DNA of 64,000 nt, taken from positions 732,933 to 796,932 of the forward strand of contig NZ_JAPVBQ010000002.1 of the NCBI RefSeq assembly GCF_026968045.1, written 5' to 3'. Of this stretch, positions 1 through 8,791 are shown in pieces. Position numbers and translations under genes: made by a program. Every line of letters begins with the position of its first letter. Position 1 is the stretch's first letter. The DNA is from Modestobacter sp. VKM Ac-2977 (lineage in GTDB: Bacteria > Actinomycetota > Actinomycetes > Mycobacteriales > Geodermatophilaceae). The notes beneath the pieces are model-generated. The model was given only the letters and a program-made list of their open reading frames with translations, made no database searches and had not been told where the DNA came from.

Positions 1-101
1 GAGGACTGCGCCTCGGCCCGACGGGCCTTCAGCTCCTCCAGGGAGTCCTCGCCGAGCTCGTCGGCCTCGTTGCGCCGGGGGGCGTCGTAGTCCTGGGCCA
101 T
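1..101 (-). CDS. DUF4193 family protein (5' part; 3' end beyond window)
   Basis: The minus strand reads from an ATG at 101 into the window edge, giving about 33 residues that begin MAQDYDAPRRNEADE and continue with a SLEELKARR segment. This opening is characteristic of DUF4193, a short acidic actinobacterial protein family of unknown function. The gene lies upstream of a cei-like gene on the opposite strand, as Rv2699c does in M. tuberculosis. The C-terminal part, including any metal-binding cysteines, is not in the window. Confidence 0.8.
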   Translation of the reverse strand, partial: MAQDYDAPRRNEADELGEDSLEELKARRAEAQS

Positions 102-428
102 GGTGTGCCCCTCACTCTCTCTTCGTCGCGGGCGCACGGCCCGCTCGTCTGCCGTCGGCGGCGGGCGCCGACGGCGGTGGTGCCGGCCGCCAGGAGCGGC
201 CGGGGGTGTCGCGCCGGTCCGGGAGCCACATGGCCCCTGTCCCGGGTCGCTCGGTGGTGCACCCGACTGGTCCGGGTCGACCGGTGGGCGAGCACGCCTC
301 CTGGTCGTCCCGGCGTCCTGCACCCAGCCAGCCGCCCAACGCCGTCCGGCCCCGGTTTGTGCCCGCCTGTCGGAGACCGACACATCGGGACCTCCGGGAG
401 GCCGGCCGAGCCGAGGAGCGGCAGAGGC
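102..428. other. intergenic region without a recognisable gene
   Basis: About 330 bp separate the divergent DUF4193 gene and the phosphotransferase gene. Open frames on both strands here show only composition-driven Arg/Pro/Ala-rich translations. The only signal I recognise is the -10 hexamer at its right end, annotated separately. Confidence 0.6.
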
Positions 429-434
429 TACCCT
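429..434 (+). promoter_or_regulatory. -10 element TACCCT, probable leaderless promoter
   Basis: TACCCT is followed by exactly six bases and then GTG at 441. The same geometry recurs before many genes of this window and would place the transcription start on or next to the start codon. No convincing -35 is visible. Confidence 0.5.
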
Positions 435-440
435 GCCGCC

Positions 441-1487
441 GTGGGGACTCCAGTGGGTGCTGATCCGGGGGTCGTCGGCCCCTATCTGGCGACTGCTCTC
501 GGGCACGAGAAGTGGCGATCGGTCCGGGTCGAGCTGATCGCCGCGGGCATGTCGAACCTCACGTACGTGGTGACGCCGGAGGGCGGCCCGGAGGACGACG
601 CGGTGATCCTGCGCCGGCCGCCGACGGGTGCGGTGCTGGCCACCGCCCACGACATGGTGCGCGAGCACCGGGTCATCTCCGCGCTGGCCGGCACCCCGGT
701 GCCGGTGCCCCGCACGTTGCACCTGGCCACCGACACCTCCGTGCTGGGCGCCCCGTTCTACGTGATGGAACGCGTGGTGGGCGTGCACGTGGCCAGCGAG
801 CTGCCGCCCGGGTACGCCGACGAGCCGGCCCAGCGCGGAGCGGTCGCCGACGGCCTGATGGACACCCTCGCCGCCCTGCACGCCGTCGACCCCACCGCGG
901 TCGGGCTGAGCGACTTCGGCCGGCCCGAGGGCTTCCTGGAGCGACAGGTGCGCCGCTGGACCAAGCAGTGGGACGCCACTCGCGACACCGACCGGCCGGC
1001 GCTGGACGCACTGGCCGCCCGGCTGGCCGAGACGGTGCCCGCCACCCGGCGCACGGGCATCACGCACGGCGACTACCGACTGGACAACTGCCTGCTGGAC
1101 CCCCAGGCACCCGGCCGGGTGCGCGCCGTCCTGGACTGGGAGATGTCCACGCTGGGCGACCCGCTCACCGACCTGGGGATGCTCTTCGTCTACTGGCCGC
1201 AGGCCGGCGAGGAGCGGGCCGTCTCGGTCTCGCAGGTCACCACGCTGCCCGGTTTCCCGACCCGGCTGGAGCTGGCCGAGCGGTACGCCGCGAGCAGCGG
1301 CGCCGACCTGTCGGACCTGAACTGGTACGTGGGCTTCGCCTACTTCAAGTTCGCCGCGATCGTCGCCGGCATCGTGGCCCGGTCGGCGGCCGGCGCGATG
1401 GCCGGCAAGGACACCACCGGCTATGCCGACAAGATCGACCCCTGCGTGGAGCTGGGACGCGCCGCACTCGAGGACGGTGCGCTGTAG
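441..1487 (+). CDS. phosphotransferase family protein (APH/ACAD10-like kinase fold)
   Basis: The 348-residue protein has an aminoglycoside-phosphotransferase-type kinase fold. It carries the catalytic loop HGDYRLDN (H209, D211, N216) and the metal-binding DWE motif (D232-E234), inside a VLDWEMSTLGDPLTDLG-like context typical of the subgroup related to the kinase domain of ACAD10. Members are thought to phosphorylate small hydroxylated or acyl substrates; the substrate here is unknown. The open frame continues upstream to 105, but that part has no family similarity, and GTG 441 fits the -10 hexamer six bases before it. A second in-frame GTG lies at 453. The gene appears inserted between two genes of the conserved sigA neighbourhood. 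Confidence 0.82.
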   Translation: MGTPVGADPGVVGPYLATALGHEKWRSVRVELIAAGMSNLTYVVTPEGGPEDDAVILRRPPTGAVLATAHDMVREHRVISALAGTPVPVPRTLHLATDTSVLGAPFYVMERVVGVHVASELPPGYADEPAQRGAVADGLMDTLAALHAVDPTAVGLSDFGRPEGFLERQVRRWTKQWDATRDTDRPALDALAARLAETVPATRRTGITHGDYRLDNCLLDPQAPGRVRAVLDWEMSTLGDPLTDLGMLFVYWPQAGEERAVSVSQVTTLPGFPTRLELAERYAASSGADLSDLNWYVGFAYFKFAAIVAGIVARSAAGAMAGKDTTGYADKIDPCVELGRAALEDGAL

Positions 1488-1503
1488 CCGCTCCGGACGC
1501 CGC

Positions 1504-1509
1504 TAGGGT
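1504..1509 (+). promoter_or_regulatory. -10 element TAGGGT before the cei leader
   Basis: TAGGGT is followed by seven bases and a GTG at 1517 that opens a ten-codon reading frame ending on the start codon of the next gene. It is the likely promoter of the cei-like gene. Confidence 0.5.
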
Positions 1510-1516
1510 CGACCGC

Positions 1517-1549
1517 GTGTACGTGCCGGCCGCCGTGAGGACCCAGTGA
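1517..1549 (+). CDS. candidate leaderless 10-residue leader peptide
   Basis: A GTG seven bases downstream of the TAGGGT -10 opens a ten-codon frame translating as MYVPAAVRTQ. Its TGA stop (1547-1549) overlaps the GTG start (1546-1548) of the downstream gene by a GTGA junction. A GAGG Shine-Dalgarno lies inside it at 1537-1540. Translation of this peptide from a leaderless message could couple ribosomes to the next gene. It may instead be a chance frame; the evidence is spacing only. Confidence 0.35.
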   Translation: MYVPAAVRTQ

Positions 1550-2094
1550 CCGAGCTCGCCGACGACACCGCCGAGCGCGGACCCGACGCCCCGCGCCGCA
1601 ACCGCCGGCCGGTGCCCGCCCTGGTGTTCCTGCTGGTGCTCGCCCTGGCCGCCATGGGCGTGTGGTGGAACGTGCTCAGTGACGAGCGGGCCCGGGAGCA
1701 GGCCGAGGAAGCGGTCTGCAGCAGCGCCAGCAACGTGCCGACCGAGCTGGACCCGGCCACGGTGTCGCTCCGGGTCTACAACGCCACGGACACCCCGGGA
1801 CTGGCCGGTGAGGTCACCACGACCCTGGAGAGCCGCGGGTTCGTCGTCACCGAGACCGCCAACGACCCCAGCACCGCCGACGTGACCGGGGTCGGGGAGC
1901 TGCGGTTCGCCGGCCCGGGACGGGACGCCGCCAACTTCGTGCGGCTGTACCTGCCCGGCGCCACCAACCGCGTCGACACCCGCTCCACCGGCGTCGTCGA
2001 CCTCGTGATCGGGCCGGACTTCGCCGCCTTGGCCAGCGAGGAGGAGGTCGCCGCCGCACTGCTCGAGGCGGCGAGCGCCGAAGCGGACTGCTGA
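1546..2094 (+). CDS. cei: Cei-like envelope protein with LytR_C domain
   Basis: The 182-residue protein has a short charged cytosolic N-terminus, one membrane segment at about residues 25-45 (LVFLLVLALAAMGVWW) and an extracytoplasmic LytR C-terminal type domain. That domain begins near VSLRVYNATDTPGLA and contains the usual GL..V...L...GF pattern. Position and orientation between DUF4193 and suhB match Rv2700 (cei, cell envelope integrity) of M. tuberculosis. GTG 1546 is preceded by GAGG five bases upstream. A role in the cell envelope is inferred from the homologue; the domain has no known catalysis. Confidence 0.75.
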   Translation: MTELADDTAERGPDAPRRNRRPVPALVFLLVLALAAMGVWWNVLSDERAREQAEEAVCSSASNVPTELDPATVSLRVYNATDTPGLAGEVTTTLESRGFVVTETANDPSTADVTGVGELRFAGPGRDAANFVRLYLPGATNRVDTRSTGVVDLVIGPDFAALASEEEVAAALLEAASAEADC

Positions 2095-2112
2095 CCCGCC
2101 GCGGGTCCCCGG

Positions 2113-2943
2113 TCAGCCGGCGGCGTGCAGCCGGTCCAGCAGCGCGAGCAGGGGCTCGGCGACCGACTCAGCCACCGCGACCGCCATCGGCTCGGCGAAC
2201 GGGCGGCCACCCGTCCCGGTGACGACCAGCCCCGCCTCCGCGGCGATGAGCGCGCCGGCCGCGTGGTCCCAGGGCTTGAGGTCCAGCTCGTAGTACGCGT
2301 CCACCCGGCCTGCCGCTGCCGCGCACAGGTCCAGCGAGGCGCACCCCCAGCGGCGGATGTCCCGCACCTCGGGGAGCAGCTGCGCGACGACCGCACCCTG
2401 GGCCCGGCGCTGCTCCACCCGGTACCCGAAGCCGGTCGCCACCAGGGTCTGCTCCAGCGAGGCCGGTGAGCTGCCGTGCAGCTGCATCGCCGCCGCCCCC
2501 GGGGCGGTGAGCCAGGCGCCCCGACCGCGGACCGCGGTGAACAGCTCGCCGGTGCCGACGTTGAGCACCACGCCGACCTCCGTGCGGCCGTCGACCTCGC
2601 CGGCGATGGAGACGGCGTAGGCGGGCAGGCCGTAGAGGAAGTTCACGGTGCCGTCGATCGGGTCGACCACCCACCGGACGCCGCTGGTGCCCGTACGGGA
2701 CGCGCCCTCCTCCCCCTGCACCCCGTCGTCCGGCCGGGCCTCGAGCAGCCGGCGGACGATGAGCTCCTCGCTGGCGGTGTCGACGGCGGTCACGACGTCG
2801 ACCGGGCTGGACTTGGTGTCGACCTGCTCCGCCGCGCGGCTGCGCCCCGCCCCGACGAGGACCGCCGCCTCCTCGGCGGTGGCCCGGGCCAGCTCCAGCA
2901 GCTCGGTGGACAGGTCGGGCACGGGGGTGCCGGAGGTCATCAC
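2113..2943 (-). CDS. suhB: inositol monophosphatase family protein (SuhB-like)
   Basis: The 276-residue protein is of normal length for a Mg-dependent inositol-1-phosphatase. It has the GEEG metal-site segment (about 77-80), motif DPIDGT (94-99) followed by NF, and the second motif WDHAAG (225-230). Such enzymes dephosphorylate myo-inositol-1-phosphate or related sugar phosphates (3'-phosphoadenosine phosphate in some relatives). The gene is divergent from ppgK as in the mycobacterial sigA region. GTG 2943 and ATG 2940 are alternative starts; a CAGGAT hexamer eight bases before the GTG slightly favours GTG. Confidence 0.85.
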   Translation of the reverse strand: MMTSGTPVPDLSTELLELARATAEEAAVLVGAGRSRAAEQVDTKSSPVDVVTAVDTASEELIVRRLLEARPDDGVQGEEGASRTGTSGVRWVVDPIDGTVNFLYGLPAYAVSIAGEVDGRTEVGVVLNVGTGELFTAVRGRGAWLTAPGAAAMQLHGSSPASLEQTLVATGFGYRVEQRRAQGAVVAQLLPEVRDIRRWGCASLDLCAAAAGRVDAYYELDLKPWDHAAGALIAAEAGLVVTGTGGRPFAEPMAVAVAESVAEPLLALLDRLHAAG

Positions 2944-2990
2944 GGAGAGCGATCCTGCCCGACCTGTGCGCCGTCCGCGGCAGGGGTCGC

Positions 2991-2996
2991 TAGCCT
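2991..2996 (+). promoter_or_regulatory. -10 element TAGCCT, leaderless ppgK promoter
   Basis: TAGCCT is followed by six bases and then the GTG start at 3003, so the message probably begins at the start codon. No Shine-Dalgarno sequence is present. Confidence 0.55.
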
Positions 2997-3002
2997 GCCT
3001 CC

Positions 3003-3746
3003 GTGCAGGGCTTCGGAGTGGACATCGGTGGCAGCGGCATCAAGGGCTGTGTGGTCGACCTGGACAGGGGCGAGCTGGTCGGGGATCGGGTGCGCATCCC
3101 GACCCCGCAGCCGGCCCTGCCCGACCCGGTCTACGGCGTCGTGGCCGACATCGTCGGGCAGTTCGGGTGGGAGGGACGCATCGGCGTCACCTACCCGGGG
3201 GTGATGAAGCACGGGGAGGCCTTCACCGCCGCCAACATGGACAAGAGCTGGATCGGCACCGACATGGCCGCCGGGCTCGAGGCGGTCATCCCCGGCACCG
3301 TCCAGACGCTCAACGACGCCGACGCCGCCGGCATCGCGGAGATGGCCTACGGCGCCGGCCGGGGTGAGCGCGGTCTGGTGCTGATGCTCACCTTCGGCAC
3401 CGGCATCGGCAGCGCGCTGTTCATCGACGGCACCCTCGTGCCCAACACCGAGTTCGGCCACATCGAGGTCGACGGCCAGGACGGCGAGAAGCGTGCGTCG
3501 GCGTCGGCCCGGGAGCGCGAGGAGCTCAGCTACCCGCAGTGGGCCAAGCGCGTGGACCGGTACCTCGACACCCTGGAGGCCAGCCTCTGGCCCGACCTGA
3601 TCATCGTCGGCGGCGGGGTGAGCAAGAAGGCGGAGAAGTGGGTGCCGCTGCTGTCCACCCGCACCCGGGTGGTCGCCGCCGAGCTGCTCAACGACGCCGG
3701 GATCGTCGGGGCGGCACTCGCGGCCGAGCAGCACATCGGTCAGTGA
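3003..3746 (+). CDS. ppgK: polyphosphate glucokinase (ROK family)
   Basis: This 247-residue ROK-fold kinase has the ATP/phosphate loop GVDIGGSGIKG at residues 5-15, the sugar-binding LNDADAAG segment, a second phosphate loop FGTGIGSA, EFGHIE and a C-terminal IIVGGGVSKK. PpgK phosphorylates glucose to glucose-6-phosphate with polyphosphate (or ATP) as donor and is the usual actinobacterial glucokinase next to sigA. Length and motifs are complete. The GTG start at 3003 has a leaderless -10 and no ribosome-binding site. A GC-rich hairpin follows, so the gene is probably monocistronic. Confidence 0.93.
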   Translation: MQGFGVDIGGSGIKGCVVDLDRGELVGDRVRIPTPQPALPDPVYGVVADIVGQFGWEGRIGVTYPGVMKHGEAFTAANMDKSWIGTDMAAGLEAVIPGTVQTLNDADAAGIAEMAYGAGRGERGLVLMLTFGTGIGSALFIDGTLVPNTEFGHIEVDGQDGEKRASASAREREELSYPQWAKRVDRYLDTLEASLWPDLIIVGGGVSKKAEKWVPLLSTRTRVVAAELLNDAGIVGAALAAEQHIGQ

Positions 3747-3766
3747 CGACGGACTGACGTCGGCCG

Positions 3767-3792
3767 CTCCCCTCTCCGCGCGGGGAGGGGAG
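3767..3792 (+). terminator. hairpin terminator after ppgK
   Basis: CTCCCCTCTCC pairs with GGGGAGGGGAG around a four-base loop (11 bp with one wobble), starting 20 bp after the ppgK stop. There is no T tract, as is common for GC-rich actinobacterial terminators. Confidence 0.55.
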
Positions 3793-3850
3793 GGCGGACC
3801 GGTCACCGGGTCGTGTGTACAGAACCTGTGGACCGCCGCGTGCCCGTCGT

Positions 3851-3856
3851 TACAAT
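3851..3856 (+). promoter_or_regulatory. sigA promoter -10 TACAAT
   Basis: TACAAT is the best -10 in the roughly 300 bp before sigA and would leave a transcribed leader of about 190 nt. The -35 is weak (GTGGAC-like, around 3828). The leader has GC-rich inverted segments but no riboswitch that I recognise. Confidence 0.5.
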
Positions 3857-4050
3857 GGGAACGCCCCACTGCGACGCTCCCCCAGCCAGCAGGTCATCCC
3901 CACTCCCAGCCCGGTCGAAACCCCGCACGGCGTGTGTCTCGTCCGGTCCGTCGGTGGGCCCTGTGACCGTCCGAGCATCGTCCGGGCCGCTGCCCGCGGG
4001 CCACCACGGCCCTCCAGGAACGCACTGCAGTAGCACGGGAAGGAACCCGA

Positions 4051-5394
<1,344 letters not shown>

Positions 5395-5497
5395 CGAGGC
5401 GCCCCTCCTCCCCACCCTTCGCACGCTCAGGGCGGGCCCCTGGAGGGGGCCGGGCGAAGCCCTCTCGTCCTGCGGGGGCCGTTCCAGCACGTCGGCT

Positions 5498-5528
5498 GCG
5501 GCCGGTGACCCGAGGGGTCACCGGCCGC
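5498..5528 (+). terminator. perfect hairpin terminator after sigA
   Basis: A perfect 14-bp stem, GCGGCCGGTGACCC with its complement around a GAG loop, begins about 100 bp after the sigA stop. A weaker GGGCCCC...GGGGGCC hairpin precedes it near 5435-5455. Confidence 0.65.
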
Positions 5529-5862
5529 TGGTGCGTCCGGCGCGCGAGCGGGTCGACCGCTCCCAACGGGTGACGGGACGGTGTACGGCGGCACGCATCG
5601 GGTAGACGGCGTAGCGTGGGGGACGTCAGAACAGCAGCGGACCCACACACCGCCAGCCGGTGACAGCACCACCCAGCACGTGCACCATCCGGACCCAGTT
5701 CCGAACCAGTGACGTCCCCTGCTGACCCGCTCCACCCGCACCTCGAGTGTCACGGCCGGATCTCATTCGGCGAGTTCGTGCACGACAGGCGCAGGAACGG
5801 GAACACGAGGGGCCATCCTGGCGCTGTGCAGGAGGCCGATCCGCAGCCGCGGGTCCGTGCGG
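5529..5862. other. intergenic region with a possible promoter
   Basis: No convincing gene is seen between the sigA terminator and the DUF7455 gene; open frames here are compositional. A TAGCGT hexamer at 5612-5617 could be a -10 element but is not followed by a start codon at the usual distance. Confidence 0.4.
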
Positions 5863-5875
5863 TAGAGAGCGAGTG

Positions 5876-6100
5876 ATGAGCCAGATGACCCAGACGCTGA
5901 CGACGACCCCGCCCACCGAAGAACTCGTCGTTCCCTTCCACTGCGACCGTTGCGGTGCTCTGGCCAAGGTGCGAGTGGTCCTCCCGAGTGGGAGCGACCT
6001 CGTCTTCTGTGGACACCACGCACGTGAGTACGAGGACAAGCTCCGCGACATCGCGGCCGACATCATCGAGACCGACGGCGAGGCGCGCCTCTCCAACTGA
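5876..6100 (+). CDS. DUF7455 small zinc-ribbon-like protein
   Basis: The 74-residue protein has a Thr-rich N-terminus, then CDRCGA and CGHHA metal-ligand pairs separated by about 20 residues, and a C-terminal acidic helix. This matches the DUF7455 family of small actinobacterial proteins, function unknown; the two CxxC/CxHH pairs suggest one zinc. The open frame runs upstream, but ATG 5876 starts the conserved part, and a TAGAGA hexamer lies seven bases before it, suggesting a leaderless message. GTG 5873 is an alternative. Confidence 0.75.
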   Translation: MSQMTQTLTTTPPTEELVVPFHCDRCGALAKVRVVLPSGSDLVFCGHHAREYEDKLRDIAADIIETDGEARLSN

Positions 6101-6110
6101 GTGGGCCAAC

Positions 6111-6116
6111 TATCGT
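6111..6116 (+). promoter_or_regulatory. -10 element TATCGT upstream of the VanW gene
   Basis: TATCGT lies ten bases before ATG 6127, predicting a leader of only a few nucleotides. No Shine-Dalgarno is seen. Confidence 0.4.
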
Positions 6117-6126
6117 CGCGCCAGCG

Positions 6127-8736
6127 ATGAAGCCCTCACCCGACGAAGCCGCCGACAGCCCGGACCCGCACCGCGGGACCGGGGGGTCGGCGGCTTCGTC
6201 GTCGTCGGGACCGGCCACCGGTCCCCCGCGATCCGGAGATCGACCGATGCCGCAGGAATCCCGCGGGGTCTCGGACACCGTGCGCCTGCAGCCCGACGGC
6301 ACCGTCGGCAGCAGCCGCCCGGCGCCGCCCGCACCGCCGGCCCCGACCAAGGCCGGGCCCGCCGATGCCGGACCCTCGGCTGCGGCCGAGCCACTGGCAC
6401 CCGCCGACACCGCCGACGGTGCCGACCCCCGACACTCCACGGACGCCGAGCTGCCCGTGGACCCGCCGCGACCCCCGGACCTCGAGCAGCCCGTGGACCC
6501 GCAGCGACCCGCAGACACCCAGCGACCCGCGGACAGCGATCAGTCGGACAGCGATCAGTCAGGGGACACCCCGCAGCCCGGGGACACCCAGGTGATCGGC
6601 CCTCCCGTCGAGGCAGACGGTTCCGCGCCGCCGGCCGCACCGGACCAGCCCCCGGTCCCCGGGGCACTCACACCAGCGCTCGAGACGACCTCGCCGGCCG
6701 ACTCCCCCACGGTCGCGGGCGCCCCGGCGGTCGGGTCCGCGGTCGAGGACACCGCCGTGGTCACCCGCGTCGACACCCCGGCCCCCACGCCCGCGGACAA
6801 CGGCAACGGAAGCGCGGCTCGCCCGATGGCCCCGACCGGCTCCTCGTCCGTCGCCGCTCCGAGCGGGCCTGGCGGGCCGCCGCCGGTGGGCCCCGCCGGT
6901 GGCGGGGACGGCAGCGACGACGGCGACGGGGGCAGCGCGCCCGCGTGGCGCCGACGCAGGGTGCTGGTGCCTGCGGCCGTCCTGCTCACCCTGGGCGTCC
7001 TCTACGGCGCCGACCTGGCCCTCGCCGGAGGCGACGTGCCCCGCGGGACCGTCGTCGGCGGCGTCGACGTGGGTGGGCTCTCCCCCGCTGCTGCCGCACA
7101 GCGGCTGGAGGGCGACCTGGCGCCGAAGGTCGCCGCCGACCACCCGGTGGTGGCCGACGACGTGACGGGCGTGCTGCACCCGGCGACGGCAGGGATCACC
7201 CTGGACGTGCCGGCCACCGTGGACGCCGTCGACGACCAGCCCCTCAACCCGTGGACCCGGCTCACCTCGCTGTTCACCGATCGCGACGTCGACGCCGTCC
7301 TCACCGCCGACGAGACGGCGCTGGCCGCACAACTCGACCAGCTCGCCGCCACCGTCGACCGTGCACCGGTCGACGCCACCATCACCCTCGACGGCACCGA
7401 ACCGTCCCTCGTGGAGCCGGTCGACGGCCGCGCCCTGGACCGGGCCGGCGCCGCCGAGGCGATCACCGCCACGCTGGCCGCGGGTGGCGCGGTCGACGAC
7501 CCGATCGAGCTCCCGGTCGACGTGACCGAGGTGCAGGTGGCGGCCGAGGAGGCAGCCCGGGTGCTGGAGGAGACGGTCGCCCCGGCGCTCTCGGCGCCGG
7601 TCACCGTGGTCGGCCCCGAGTCCGAGTCCGTGGAGATCCCGGTCACCGCGATCGCCGCGTCGCTGACCTTCACCCCCCAGGACGACGGGACCCTCGCCGT
7701 CGCCGTCGACCCGGCGACGCTGCAGGCGCAGATGGGCGAGGCCTTCGGCGTCTTCGGCTCCCCCGCCCAGGACGCCCGGTTCGAGGTCTCCGGTGACACG
7801 ATCGCCGTCGTCCCGTCGGTCGACGGCCAGGGCATCAACCCGGCCCAGCTGGCCGACCAACTGCTCCCGGTGCTCACCGAACCCGCTCCGCGCACGGTCA
7901 CCGGCGAGCTCGGCCCGGTGCCGGCCTCCCTCACGACCGAGCAGGCGCAGGCGCTGGGCATCACCGAGAAGGTCAGCTCCTTCACCACCGAGTTCACCAA
8001 CCAGGCCAGTGGCACGAACATCCGCGTGGTGGCCGAGGAGGTCGACGGCGCCCTGGTCCGGCCGGGCGAGACCTTCAGCCTCAACGGGTACACCGGCCCA
8101 CGCGGCACGGCGCAGGGCTACGTCCCGGCGGCGGTGATCAGCGGCGGTGAACTGTCGCAGGCGGTGGGCGGTGGGATCAGCCAGTTCGCGACCACCATGT
8201 TCAACGCGGTGTTCTTCGCCGGACTGGAGGACGTCCACCACAAGCCGCACAGCTTCTACATCAGCCGCTACCCGGCGGGACGTGAGGCCACGGTCTACGA
8301 GGGTCAGATCGACCTCAAGTGGCGCAACGACACCGACACCGGCATCTACGTGCAGACCGAGTGGACGCCCGGCTCCCTCACGGTCACCTTCTGGGGCACG
8401 AAGTACTACGACATCGAGTCGATCAGCAGCGAGCGCCGCAACATCCGGGAACCCGCCGTCCAGGAGAAGGTGGACGAGGGGAACTGCACGCCCCAGTCGG
8501 GGTCGCGTGGCTTCGACATCACCGTGACCCGGGTGTTCCGCGACCTCGACAGCCAGGCCGAGCTGCGTCGGGAGGACTTCGACACCCGCTACGCGGCCGA
8601 GGCGATCATCCACTGCGTGCCCCCGCCCGAGCCGCCGGTCGACCCGGCTGCCGGGGACCCGGCAGCCGGCGGTACGACGCCGGCTGGCCCACCGGCCACC
8701 ACGCCGACCACCCAGCCGCCCGCCCCGGCCGGCTGA
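6127..8736 (+). CDS. VanW family membrane-anchored envelope protein
   Basis: The 869-residue protein has four parts. Residues 1-275 are a Pro/Asp/Ala-rich disordered cytosolic region with short repeats such as QRPADTQRPADS and SDQSDSDQS. One membrane segment follows at about 279-300 after an Arg-rich stop (RRRRVL). Two YoaR-like peptidoglycan-binding type domains lie at about 310-440 and 470-600. A VanW domain at about 615-745 contains PGETFSLNGYTGPR and GGGISQFATTMFNA. A short Pro/Ala tail ends it. VanW proteins occur with cell-wall functions, but their biochemical role is unknown. The cytosolic tail is unusually long and may be a protein-interaction or phosphorylation region. Confidence 0.85.
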   Translation: MKPSPDEAADSPDPHRGTGGSAASSSSGPATGPPRSGDRPMPQESRGVSDTVRLQPDGTVGSSRPAPPAPPAPTKAGPADAGPSAAAEPLAPADTADGADPRHSTDAELPVDPPRPPDLEQPVDPQRPADTQRPADSDQSDSDQSGDTPQPGDTQVIGPPVEADGSAPPAAPDQPPVPGALTPALETTSPADSPTVAGAPAVGSAVEDTAVVTRVDTPAPTPADNGNGSAARPMAPTGSSSVAAPSGPGGPPPVGPAGGGDGSDDGDGGSAPAWRRRRVLVPAAVLLTLGVLYGADLALAGGDVPRGTVVGGVDVGGLSPAAAAQRLEGDLAPKVAADHPVVADDVTGVLHPATAGITLDVPATVDAVDDQPLNPWTRLTSLFTDRDVDAVLTADETALAAQLDQLAATVDRAPVDATITLDGTEPSLVEPVDGRALDRAGAAEAITATLAAGGAVDDPIELPVDVTEVQVAAEEAARVLEETVAPALSAPVTVVGPESESVEIPVTAIAASLTFTPQDDGTLAVAVDPATLQAQMGEAFGVFGSPAQDARFEVSGDTIAVVPSVDGQGINPAQLADQLLPVLTEPAPRTVTGELGPVPASLTTEQAQALGITEKVSSFTTEFTNQASGTNIRVVAEEVDGALVRPGETFSLNGYTGPRGTAQGYVPAAVISGGELSQAVGGGISQFATTMFNAVFFAGLEDVHHKPHSFYISRYPAGREATVYEGQIDLKWRNDTDTGIYVQTEWTPGSLTVTFWGTKYYDIESISSERRNIREPAVQEKVDEGNCTPQSGSRGFDITVTRVFRDLDSQAELRREDFDTRYAAEAIIHCVPPPEPPVDPAAGDPAAGGTTPAGPPATTPTTQPPAPAG

Positions 8737-8779
8737 CGGCGGGGGCGGACACCGAGGCACTCCGGGCAGCCCGGCCGTG

Positions 8780-8785
8780 CACACT
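8780..8785 (+). promoter_or_regulatory. -10-like CACACT, leaderless YihY promoter
   Basis: CACACT is followed by six bases and GTG 8792, the spacing seen at several other genes here. It supports 8792 over the upstream GTG at 8777. Confidence 0.4.
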
Positions 8786-8791
8786 GGACCC

